The notes under the pieces: model-generated | The model's input: the letters and a program-made list of their open reading frames with translations, nothing else | Told to the model about the DNA's origin: nothing | The model's database searches: none | Translations under genes and position numbers: made by a program | Shown here: positions 1-5,948 of the stretch, piece by piece | Layout: each line of letters begins with the position of its first letter | Numbering within the stretch: the stretch's first letter is position 1 | Source: Fimbriimonadia bacterium | GTDB lineage: Bacteria > Armatimonadota > Fimbriimonadia > Fimbriimonadales > Fimbriimonadaceae | Direction: 5' to 3' | Assembly: GCA_029824495.1 (NCBI GenBank) | Contig: JALGXY010000404.1 | Coordinates: 1 to 8,060, forward strand | Length of the DNA stretch: 8,060 nucleotides

Positions 1-1
1 A

Positions 2-310
2 GTTGGAATCATCACATTTCTGGTGGGCGCCAGCCTCATTGGCTACACGTTCTGGCAGGCGTTCCAGCTCTTCTCGACTCCTCCCGAGACCGCCATGGGC
101 GGCTCAGCAGAAGACCCGCTCAATGTCAACGAAACGGTCCAGTCTCTCGTTCAGATCGTCTGGAAGATTCTGATTCTTCTCGTCATGGCTGCCGTCGGTT
201 CACTACTCGCCAACACAGGCATCAAGCTGTACGGCCAGGGACATCACAGTCGCACAGAGCCGAACAGGGACAAAAAGAAGAAGAAGGAAAAAGCTCCAAC
301 AGAAGGCTAA
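2..310 (+). CDS. Small two-helix membrane protein, 3' part only
   Basis: The reading frame is open from the left edge of the window, so the true start lies upstream; 102 codons plus a TAA stop are visible. A GTG at 23 could be read as a start, but the hydrophobic segment continues upstream of it, so I treat the gene as partial. Two membrane segments are visible: about residues 1-24 of the visible part (ending YTFWQAFQLF) and about 48-70 (VQIVWKILILLVMAAVG). A hydrophilic linker separates them. The C-terminal tail is strongly basic (KKKKKEK near residue 91), which by the positive-inside rule suggests it is cytoplasmic. I do not recognise the family and assign no function. The TAA stop at 308-310 shares two bases with the TAG stop of the convergent ALDH-like gene, so no room is left for a terminator between the stops. 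Confidence 0.6.
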   Translation, partial: VGIITFLVGASLIGYTFWQAFQLFSTPPETAMGGSAEDPLNVNETVQSLVQIVWKILILLVMAAVGSLLANTGIKLYGQGHHSRTEPNRDKKKKKEKAPTEG

Positions 311-1176
311 ACGCCAACCGGGTGCCAGACCGACTTCATCTCAACAAACTTAGCGATCTCGCTCAAGCCTTGCGCGCTCTCTTCATTCCACTCTGCAGCG
401 GTCATCGAATCGCTGAATCTCATCCGTTTTAGGTTGTCTGCGCCCTCATCCAGCAGACTCTGCTCAACCGCCGCATCGCCGTCGCGATAGTCGATCGCAT
501 TGATATCCCGATGGCTGGCAAGATGAGTCATCAATCCAGCTTTTTCGGTCGTGAGAATGTTGATCACACCTTTTGGCACGTCTGAGGTGGCCAGCACTTC
601 GGCAAACTCCATTGCGATCACCGGCGCTCGGTCAGGCGCAATCACGATTACTGTGTTGCCGGAAACGACGGCCGAGCAGATCTGCGAGACCATCCCAACC
701 AGCCCAGAGGCTTCATCTGCCACAACGGCGACAACACCCGTAGGCTCGGGCACAGTAAAGCCAAAGAAGCTGCCTGCGATCGGGTTGACACTGCCTAAAA
801 TCGCGTCGATCTTGTCGGACCAGCCAGCGTAGTAGACACAGCGGTCGACAGAGGCCTGAAGCTCGGCTTTCGGATCGTCGCTTCCCGCCTCACGAATCAG
901 AAGATCCTCAAACTCCGTGCTGCGCGCTTCGAGCATCTCGCCGATTCTGTAGAGAATCTGACCTCGGTTGTAGGCTGTGCGGCCAGCCCAGCCCTTCTGC
1001 GCAGATCTGGCGGCCTTAACTGTATCCCTCAGGTCTTTGCGGCTTGCTTTGCAGACATGGGCGATCAGATTATCCTCCTGATCGTGGCTCGACATTGTGT
1101 AGCCGGATTCAGAACGCACGAAAGCCCCGCCAATATAGAGCTTGTAGGTTTTGTTGACTTTCAGTCGATCTGCCAT
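307..1176 (-). CDS. Truncated, catalytically dead ALDH-like protein (like the C-terminal domain of ALDH16)
   Basis: This 289-residue protein aligns with the N-terminal half of aldehyde dehydrogenases and then stops; usual ALDHs are about 480-500 residues. The N-terminal strand LYIGGAFV (13-20), the helix KAARSAQKGWAGRT (54-67) and YYAGWSDKI (115-123) match ALDH landmarks. The Rossmann core runs from about 145 to 230 (EPTGVVAVVADEAS, VVSGNTVIVIAPDR, PKGVINIL). Catalytic features are absent: the PWNFP asparagine is replaced, the coenzyme-binding lysine after GNTVV is missing, the FTGS loop reads IDYRDG, no LELGG glutamate is present, and the whole cysteine-bearing domain is gone. It starts one base after the stop of the complete ALDH, with a strong GGAGGTGA Shine-Dalgarno sequence, so the two are probably translated together. 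Human and bacterial ALDH16 carry a comparable degenerate second ALDH domain. I infer a structural or regulatory partner of the upstream enzyme, not an active dehydrogenase. Confidence 0.85.
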   Translation of the reverse strand: MADRLKVNKTYKLYIGGAFVRSESGYTMSSHDQEDNLIAHVCKASRKDLRDTVKAARSAQKGWAGRTAYNRGQILYRIGEMLEARSTEFEDLLIREAGSDDPKAELQASVDRCVYYAGWSDKIDAILGSVNPIAGSFFGFTVPEPTGVVAVVADEASGLVGMVSQICSAVVSGNTVIVIAPDRAPVIAMEFAEVLATSDVPKGVINILTTEKAGLMTHLASHRDINAIDYRDGDAAVEQSLLDEGADNLKRMRFSDSMTAAEWNEESAQGLSEIAKFVEMKSVWHPVGV

Positions 1177-1177
1177 C

Positions 1178-2620
1178 TCACTTCACCTCCAGATAGGCGG
1201 CCAAGCCCTGCTTGCCGCCCTCGCGGCCATAGCCAGACTCCTTATATCCACCAAATGGTGAGCTCGGGTCAAATTTGTTGAACGTGTTGGCCCAGACCAC
1301 ACCTGCGTTCATCTCGCCGAGCAACTTGAAGATCCGGCTGCCCTTATCGGTCCAGATTCCTGCGCTCAAACCATACATCGTGTTGTTCGCCTTCTCGACC
1401 GCCTCATCCGGCGTCCGAAAGGTCATGATTGAAAGCACCGGACCAAAAATCTCCTCTCTGGCAATGCGGTGCGACGGCGCCACTCCGGTGAAGTAGCTGG
1501 GAGCGAAGAACCAGCCCTTTTCGGGGAGATCCTCGGTGCTCTGGTGAAGTTCAGATCCCTCAGCTTTGCCGCTCTCGACCAGCTCGCAGATCCTGTCAAG
1601 CTGCTCGCGGCTGTTGATTGCGCCGACATCCGTGTTCTTGTCGAGCGGATCACCCACCCGCAATGATTTGATGCGGTGGTCAAGCTTTTCAACCAGCAGA
1701 TCGGCAACAGACTCCTGCACCAGCAGTCTCGATCCGGCACAGCAGACGTGTCCTTGGTTGAAGTAGATGCCGTTGATGATGCCCTCGACGGCTTGGTCGA
1801 GAGGCGCATCCTCAAAGACGATGTTGGCCGCCTTGCCACCCAGCTCCAGTGTCAGGTTTCGGGTCTTGGCTGTTCTCTGGATCAGCTTGCCGACTTCTGT
1901 CGAACCGGTGAAGGCGATCTTATCGACGCCAGCGTGTGAAGAGAGAGCGGCGCCTGTCTCACCAGCACCGGTTACGACGTTGACAACGCCTGGCGGCAGC
2001 CCAGCGTCCTGGATCAGCTCAGCGAGCAGAAGTGCGGTCAGTGGAGTTGTTTCGGCGGGCTTCAGCACGACCGTGTTCCCGCACGCAAGCGCCGGAGCCA
2101 ACTTCCAGGCCGCCATCAGCAGCGGGAAGTTCCAGGGGATGATCTGCCCTGCCACACCGAGCGGATTAACCGTTTGGTTAGGAAACGCATAGGGCAGCTT
2201 GTCAGCCCAGCCTGCGTGATAGAAAAAGTGGTGAGCGGCGAGCGGGATATCGATGTCGCGTGACTCTCGGATCGGCTTTCCGCCATCCATCGACTCGAGG
2301 ATCGCGAATTCGCGGGATCGCTCCTGAAGCAGCCTGGCGATGCGATAGAGGTACTTGCCCCGATCGGCTGCTGAGATCTTCGACCAGACCTCGTCATACG
2401 CTTTTCGTGCCGAGGCCACTGCCCGATCGACATCCTCCTGCCCTCCTTTGGCGAATCGGGTGAGCACCTGCTCGTTGGCAGGATTGATCGTCTCCATCGT
2501 CGCTCCGTCGGCTGATGGCACGGATTCACCGCCGATGAAGTGCCCGTACTCCTCTTTGAGGTTCACGATCGCCGAGCTTTCTGGTGCAGGGGCGTAATCC
2601 CAGGTTGGTGTTTCTGACAT
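1178..2620 (-). CDS. NAD(P)-dependent aldehyde dehydrogenase (ALDH16 N-terminal-domain-like), probably oxidising acetaldehyde
   Basis: A complete 480-residue ALDH with all the family landmarks: IIPWNFP with oxyanion Asn164, GNTVVLKPAE with Lys187, FTGSTEVG (237-244), LELGG with general base Glu259, FNQGHVCCAGSR with nucleophile Cys293, and EEIFGPV with Glu390. The C-terminus PFGGYKESGYGREGG is typical. It should oxidise an aldehyde to the acid in the cytoplasm. The upstream neighbour is deoC, which releases acetaldehyde from deoxyribose-5-phosphate, so acetaldehyde is the most likely substrate; this is inferred from context. The ATG at 2620 follows the deoC stop by five bases and has an AAGGA Shine-Dalgarno sequence at 2630-2634. 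The truncated ALDH-like gene follows one base after its TGA. The usual Gln before the cysteine loop (GQxC) is His291 here, a mild variation. Confidence 0.93.
   Translation of the reverse strand: MSETPTWDYAPAPESSAIVNLKEEYGHFIGGESVPSADGATMETINPANEQVLTRFAKGGQEDVDRAVASARKAYDEVWSKISAADRGKYLYRIARLLQERSREFAILESMDGGKPIRESRDIDIPLAAHHFFYHAGWADKLPYAFPNQTVNPLGVAGQIIPWNFPLLMAAWKLAPALACGNTVVLKPAETTPLTALLLAELIQDAGLPPGVVNVVTGAGETGAALSSHAGVDKIAFTGSTEVGKLIQRTAKTRNLTLELGGKAANIVFEDAPLDQAVEGIINGIYFNQGHVCCAGSRLLVQESVADLLVEKLDHRIKSLRVGDPLDKNTDVGAINSREQLDRICELVESGKAEGSELHQSTEDLPEKGWFFAPSYFTGVAPSHRIAREEIFGPVLSIMTFRTPDEAVEKANNTMYGLSAGIWTDKGSRIFKLLGEMNAGVVWANTFNKFDPSSPFGGYKESGYGREGGKQGLAAYLEVK
1183..1190 (-). promoter_or_regulatory. 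Strong Shine-Dalgarno of the ALDH-like gene
   Basis: On the minus strand this reads GGAGGTGA, a near-perfect anti-16S complement, six bases before the ATG at 1176. It lies inside the last codons of the complete ALDH (Glu-Val-Lys-stop). Ribosomes ending that gene would therefore sit on this site, which suggests translational coupling and matched output of the two proteins. Confidence 0.8.
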
Positions 2621-2625
2621 CAGAA

Positions 2626-3546
2626 TTAGTCCTTAGAAAAATCTTCTGGGCTCTGGTAGACCCCGGTTGTCTGCTTGCGGAGCTGCATCAGCAGGTCGTT
2701 GAGCAGCGAGCTTGCGCCAAATCGGAACAGATCGGGTGTCAGCCACCTGTCACCCAGCGTCTCCTTGACCATCACCAGATAGTGCAGCGCCTGCTTTGAG
2801 GTTCGGATTCCGCCAGCCGGCTTCATGCCGATGATCTTTCCCGTTTCGCGATGGAAGTCACGAATCGCCTCAAGCATCACGAGGGTGACCGGCATGGTGG
2901 CGGCCGGGCTCACCTTTCCGGTTGAGGTCTTGATGAAATCGGCGCCTGCGTGCATCGCGATATGGCTGGCTCGGCAGACGTTGTCGTAGGTCTCGAGCTC
3001 ACCAGTTTCGAGGATCACCTTGAGGTGAGCATCGCCGCACGCCTCTTTGATCGCAGCAATCTCGTCGAAAACAAGCTGATATTCGCCTGCAAGAAAAGCG
3101 CCGCGGCTGATCACCATATCGATCTCATCTGCTCCGTCCTCAGCTGCTTGCCGGACCTCTTTCAGCCTCTCTTCCAGGTCGAGCTGACCGCTGGGAAATG
3201 CGGTTGCAACAGAGGCGACATGCACACCAGAACCGTCGAGCGCCTTCACCGCAACTGGGACCAGCCTGGGGTAGACACAGATCGCCGCCACGCTCGGAAC
3301 AGAAGGATCTTGAGGATCAGGCGTGATCCCTTTACGGCAGAGCTGCTGGACCTTCCCGGGTGAATCCTTCCCTTCCAGCGTCGTCAGGTCGGTCATCGAG
3401 ATCGCAAGTTTGATCCCCTGAACCTTAGCCTCCTTCTTGATGCTTCTCTTGGTGAACTTAGAGGCGCGCTCTTCTGCACCAATCTTGTCGATCGGCCGAT
3501 TTTGGGCTCCCGGAGTCAGGAGTGAGCTGAGCGTCGTTGCTGGCAT
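2626..3546 (-). CDS. deoC: Deoxyribose-phosphate aldolase
   Basis: DeoC cleaves 2-deoxy-D-ribose-5-phosphate into glyceraldehyde-3-phosphate and acetaldehyde through a lysine Schiff base. With the ATG start the protein has 306 residues. The Schiff-base lysine is Lys206 in DFIKTSTGK. The second active-site lysine is Lys242 in GMKPAGGIRT, and the catalytic aspartate is Asp143 in DEIDMVISRG. It is longer than the roughly 250-260-residue E. coli form and has an extra N-terminal region of about 45 residues plus the TDLTTLEGKDSPGKVQQLC segment, which recalls the animal DERA form. I chose ATG at 3546 because AGAGGA stands eight bases upstream; the frame extends to a TTG at 3576, which would add ten residues (MKYRLKRISL) but has no Shine-Dalgarno sequence. 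It is the first gene of the minus-strand operon with the two ALDH genes. No clear -35/-10 pair was found upstream. Confidence 0.95.
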   Translation of the reverse strand: MPATTLSSLLTPGAQNRPIDKIGAEERASKFTKRSIKKEAKVQGIKLAISMTDLTTLEGKDSPGKVQQLCRKGITPDPQDPSVPSVAAICVYPRLVPVAVKALDGSGVHVASVATAFPSGQLDLEERLKEVRQAAEDGADEIDMVISRGAFLAGEYQLVFDEIAAIKEACGDAHLKVILETGELETYDNVCRASHIAMHAGADFIKTSTGKVSPAATMPVTLVMLEAIRDFHRETGKIIGMKPAGGIRTSKQALHYLVMVKETLGDRWLTPDLFRFGASSLLNDLLMQLRKQTTGVYQSPEDFSKD

Positions 3547-3554
3547 CAGAGAAA

Positions 3555-3560
3555 TCCTCT
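3555..3560 (-). promoter_or_regulatory. Shine-Dalgarno of deoC
   Basis: AGAGGA on the minus strand, eight bases before ATG at 3546. It decides for this start over the in-frame TTG thirty bases upstream, which has no purine-rich element in front of it. Confidence 0.65.
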
Positions 3561-3612
3561 TCAGACGATACTTCAAATGAACTAGGGCCTACCAGGTGAG
3601 AGAGTTGGCCCG

Positions 3613-3621
3613 TGGTACAAT
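3613..3621 (+). promoter_or_regulatory. Candidate extended -10 promoter of tRNA-Pro(CGG)
   Basis: TGGTACAAT combines a TG-n extended element with a TACAAT -10 hexamer, twelve bases before the mature tRNA 5' end. Transcription would start near 3628 and leave a short leader for RNase P. No -35 hexamer stands at the usual distance, and TTGGCC at 3605 is too close. A very similar element (TGGTAATAT) precedes the second tRNA-Pro gene, which supports the call. Confidence 0.5.
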
Positions 3622-3633
3622 TCGCTGCCCAGT

Positions 3634-3710
<77 letters not shown>

Positions 3711-3725
3711 TCTTTCCCTCTTCAA

Positions 3726-4070
3726 ATGAATCTGTATCGGGTGACCGCGTACATCCGGCCCCACAAGCTGGAAGAGGTCAAGACGGCGGCAGCCGGCCTT
3801 GGCATCACCGGCATGACCTTCTCCGACGCCCGTGGATGCGGCAGCAGCCCCGAACAGTCAGCATCGATAGGAGGGCACGAAATTCTGGTCTCACTTCCAA
3901 TCCGTTCGAAACTGGAGATTGCTGTTGAAGAGGAGCTGCTCGAGCCATTGATTGCTGCGATCACTCAATCGGCAAGAACTGGTGAAAACGGCGACGGCAA
4001 GATCTTTGTCGAAGAGCTTTCAGACGTTGTCCGAATCAGGACCGGCGAACAAGGGCCTGCCGCGGTCTGA
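3726..4070 (+). CDS. PII-family signal protein with degenerate T-loop
   Basis: A 114-residue protein, the usual length of GlnB/GlnK. The N-terminus NLYRVTAYIRPHKLEEVK and GITGMTFSDARGCG match the family. The C-terminal signature is intact: TGENGDGKIF (85-94) forms the nucleotide-binding B-loop with Lys92, and RIRTGE (103-108) the C-loop. These predict ATP/ADP binding. The T-loop aligns without gaps to E. coli GlnB but is unrelated in sequence. The position of uridylylated Tyr51 is Ile53, the YRGAEY motif reads ISIGGHEI, and the B-loop lysine at E. coli position 85 is Glu87. Control by GlnD uridylylation and the usual T-loop contacts with AmtB or NAGK are therefore unlikely. No amtB, glnA or glnD is in the window. 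It starts fifteen bases after the tRNA-Pro(CGG) CCA with no Shine-Dalgarno sequence. It could be called a GlnB-like paralogue; the partner is unknown. Confidence 0.88.
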   Translation: MNLYRVTAYIRPHKLEEVKTAAAGLGITGMTFSDARGCGSSPEQSASIGGHEILVSLPIRSKLEIAVEEELLEPLIAAITQSARTGENGDGKIFVEELSDVVRIRTGEQGPAAV

Positions 4071-4125
4071 ACCTGAACTTGGCTTCGCACGTCATAATCG
4101 CAGTGCCTCAAGCAGGATTCACAAG

Positions 4126-5796
4126 ATGAAGAGAGGAATGATCGGCGTTTCAATTCTCTGTCTTCTGGCAGCGCAGGCTGCTGCAGCAGACATCGAGATC
4201 AAATCTAGAACTGAAGATGGTGCCACCATTTCCGGTGAGCATAAGTTCAGAGTAACCGCAGTCTCGGACAGCCTGGTGACCCAGGTTGAATTCTATGTAG
4301 ACGACGAGCTGCGAGATACAGATTCAAGCACTCCCTACGAATTTGCAATCGACACGCTGGCAGAGGATGATGGACCACTTTCTGTCACCTTTTCTGTCTA
4401 TGCGGAAGACGGTTCGTCTGGCGAGAAGACACTAAATCTAACCGTTGACAATGGGGTCGCACTCGGGCTCAAACATCATGTCGACAAGGGCTACGAGCTG
4501 ATGGCCGACAGCGCCTGGGATGATGCGATTGCAGCCGGTCGAGTCGCTCTGAAGATCGATTCTAATTCGGTCGACGCACTGCTCTTGATGGCACGTGCTC
4601 ATTACGGCAAGAAGGTCTTCGACCTGGCGCAGAAATATGCGGAAGACGCACTGGAGAACTCGCCCGGCGACAAAAACTGTCTCGAGCTTCTGACTGGAAT
4701 CGGCATCGAGGTCGCATTTGATCCTTTCGTAGGCGGCAGCGACCGCGACGAGGCGATCGAGCTGATTTCATCCTCCTTGCAGCAGGCGGCAAAAGCACGA
4801 GCTGCTGCGGTCGATCAGCAGATTGATGCGCTCGGCCCGGTGACAGATGAGAACCGAGTCAGCAACGCCACAGTTCTGATCAATGCAGGCCGCTATTCAG
4901 AAGCGATCCGGTCGCTCAAGACAGTCTTCGAATCTGGCCGAGGCCCGAGCGACGCTGTCAGCCTGCAGATCTACGCAGAGATGAGAGCTGGGCGCATGAA
5001 TGACGCCATGCAGACCTACCGGCTCTACAAGAAGTTTGGCGAGCTCGATGCTTTTGGCTATGCGCTTGAGGCGATTATTCTCGAATGGGCCGGACAGGAA
5101 GATGCTTCTCGCGACGCAGAGCAGGAGGCGATTCTGAATGATCCGTTCGGACTGACAGTGCGCACTTCTCAAGTCTATCTCGCCTTTATGCGCGGAGACA
5201 ATTCAACGTTCGCTCAGCTGGTCAACGACCTGGTTCGAGAGGACAGCGGTCTTCCGATCGTCAACTACTACCTCTCTTCGATTCAGCACAAGATCAATCG
5301 ATACAACGAGAGCCAGGAGTCGATCAAGAAAGCGATGATCGCCAACCCGTCTCTCTACGACGCATACATCGAGAGAGCCAACCAGGTGCTGATCTTCTCG
5401 TACAGCAACAAGTTCGAGTCCTCAGATGAGAGAGCTCGACAGGAAGCGATCGCGCAGGCGTTCTTCGACGCAGCTTTGGCGATCAAGCCAGAGTCGCACA
5501 CAGCGATGACAGGCATTGCACTGCTGAAGCTCTACAGTGACGACGCAGAGGGTGCCGTTCCGATGGCCGCTGCAGCCGCAAAGGCCGCTCCTGGCTACGC
5601 AGCTGCCCACTATGTTCATGCTGCAGCCCTGATGGCCCAACGCCTCCGGCAGCAGGCCAGCGCTGCAATGGATATGGCTCGAAAAACAGATAATGATCAC
5701 CTGGGCGGGAGGAATATTCCCACCAACAGGCAGGCCCTTCTGTACTACTTGAGCAGAGGACGACTGCCGCTTCTCGCTCTTCCAGAGCCCAACTGA
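4126..5796 (+). CDS. Secreted Ig-like (Big_7-type) and TPR-repeat protein
   Basis: A 556-residue protein with a signal peptide: MKRG, a hydrophobic core (IGVSILCLLAA) and an AQAAA-AD cleavage region near residue 20. Residues 22-108 resemble bacterial Ig-like domains of the Big_7 type (ATISGEHKFRVTA, VTQVEFYVDDEL, TPYEFAIDT). From about 115 to 520 there are helical pairs of the TPR kind, clearest at 150-180, 245-305, 376-408 and 438-518, with an alanine-rich last part. It probably acts in the periplasm or at the cell surface as a binding scaffold; no enzyme motif or membrane anchor is visible. The frame is open back to 3952 inside the PII gene, but ATG at 4126 has AGGA eight bases upstream and starts exactly at the signal peptide, so I use it. 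The gap to the PII stop is 55 bases, with at most a weak CATAAT at 4093. Its TGA lies in the arm of the following palindrome. The ligand is unknown. Confidence 0.82.
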   Translation: MKRGMIGVSILCLLAAQAAAADIEIKSRTEDGATISGEHKFRVTAVSDSLVTQVEFYVDDELRDTDSSTPYEFAIDTLAEDDGPLSVTFSVYAEDGSSGEKTLNLTVDNGVALGLKHHVDKGYELMADSAWDDAIAAGRVALKIDSNSVDALLLMARAHYGKKVFDLAQKYAEDALENSPGDKNCLELLTGIGIEVAFDPFVGGSDRDEAIELISSSLQQAAKARAAAVDQQIDALGPVTDENRVSNATVLINAGRYSEAIRSLKTVFESGRGPSDAVSLQIYAEMRAGRMNDAMQTYRLYKKFGELDAFGYALEAIILEWAGQEDASRDAEQEAILNDPFGLTVRTSQVYLAFMRGDNSTFAQLVNDLVREDSGLPIVNYYLSSIQHKINRYNESQESIKKAMIANPSLYDAYIERANQVLIFSYSNKFESSDERARQEAIAQAFFDAALAIKPESHTAMTGIALLKLYSDDAEGAVPMAAAAAKAAPGYAAAHYVHAAALMAQRLRQQASAAMDMARKTDNDHLGGRNIPTNRQALLYYLSRGRLPLLALPEPN

Positions 5797-5814
5797 GCCT
5801 AGGCTCAGTTGGGC
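5787..5814 (+). terminator. Perfect 28-base palindrome, probable terminator
   Basis: GCCCAACTGAGCC, TA and GGCTCAGTTGGGC form a perfect inverted repeat centred between 5800 and 5801, able to make a stem of about 12 base pairs with a four-base loop. It contains the TGA stop (5794-5796) of the TPR gene. A second small hairpin (CCCC-TCC-GGGG, 5814-5824) follows. No U-run follows, so it is not a canonical intrinsic terminator; U-less hairpin terminators are proposed in several phyla. It separates the TPR gene from the next tRNA. Confidence 0.6.
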
Positions 5815-5838
5815 CCCTCCGGGGTCGGGTGGTAATAT
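5809..5838 (+). promoter_or_regulatory. Candidate promoter of tRNA-Pro(GGG)
   Basis: TTGGGC (5809-5814) as -35, an 18-base spacer, and TGG-TAATAT as extended -10 (hexamer 5833-5838). Nine bases separate the -10 from the mature tRNA 5' end. The -35 falls in the right arm of the palindrome that ends the TPR gene, so terminator and promoter overlap. The -10 resembles the one before tRNA-Pro(CGG). Confidence 0.55.
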
Positions 5839-5847
5839 CGACGAAGT

Positions 5848-5925
5848 CGGGGCGTGGCGCAGCCTGGTTAGCGCGCTAATCTGGGGGGTTAGAGGTCGTG
5901 GGTTCGAATCCCACCGCTCCGACCA
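5848..5925 (+). tRNA. tRNA-Pro(GGG)
   Basis: A complete cloverleaf of 78 bases with an encoded CCA. The acceptor CGGGGCG (5848-5854) pairs with CGCTCCG (5915-5921), with one G-U pair. The D-stem is GCGC/GCGC. The anticodon stem CTAAT/GTTAG holds loop CTGGGGG, giving anticodon GGG at 5883-5885, which reads CCC and CCU. The T-arm is GTGGG-TTCGAAT-CCCAC. A73 is at 5922 and CCA at 5923-5925. This is the second proline isoacceptor within about 2.2 kb. The DUF4434 gene begins 23 bases after CCA without an intervening terminator. Confidence 0.97.
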
Positions 5926-5948
5926 AACTTCTTCAACTCAACCCTCCT

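Noticed and set aside
307..1176. ALDH-like gene as a frameshifted pseudogene of a full ALDH
   Set aside because: The frame is intact with its own strong ribosome site. The 3' sequence is another gene rather than ALDH remnants, and substitutions at active-site positions look settled rather than recent.
3616..3621. TTGGCC at 3605 as the -35 partner of TACAAT
   Set aside because: The spacer would be only five bases, far below 16-18, so only the extended -10 is proposed.
4093..4098. CATAAT as an independent promoter for the TPR gene
   Set aside because: No -35 stands at a suitable distance and the match is weak. Read-through from the tRNA/PII unit is equally possible.
3952..4125. N-terminal extension of the TPR protein overlapping the PII gene
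   Set aside because: The signal peptide begins at 4126, with a Shine-Dalgarno sequence in front. The upstream part is PII coding sequence read in another frame.
5446..5453. GCGATCGC as a cyanobacterial HIP1 repeat
   Set aside because: A single copy within coding sequence was noticed. A HIP1-bearing genome would show many, and nothing else suggests a cyanobacterium.
5898..5948. GTG start of the DUF4434 gene inside tRNA-Pro(GGG)
   Set aside because: These codons are tRNA sequence, and homology to DUF4434 begins right after the ATG at 5949.
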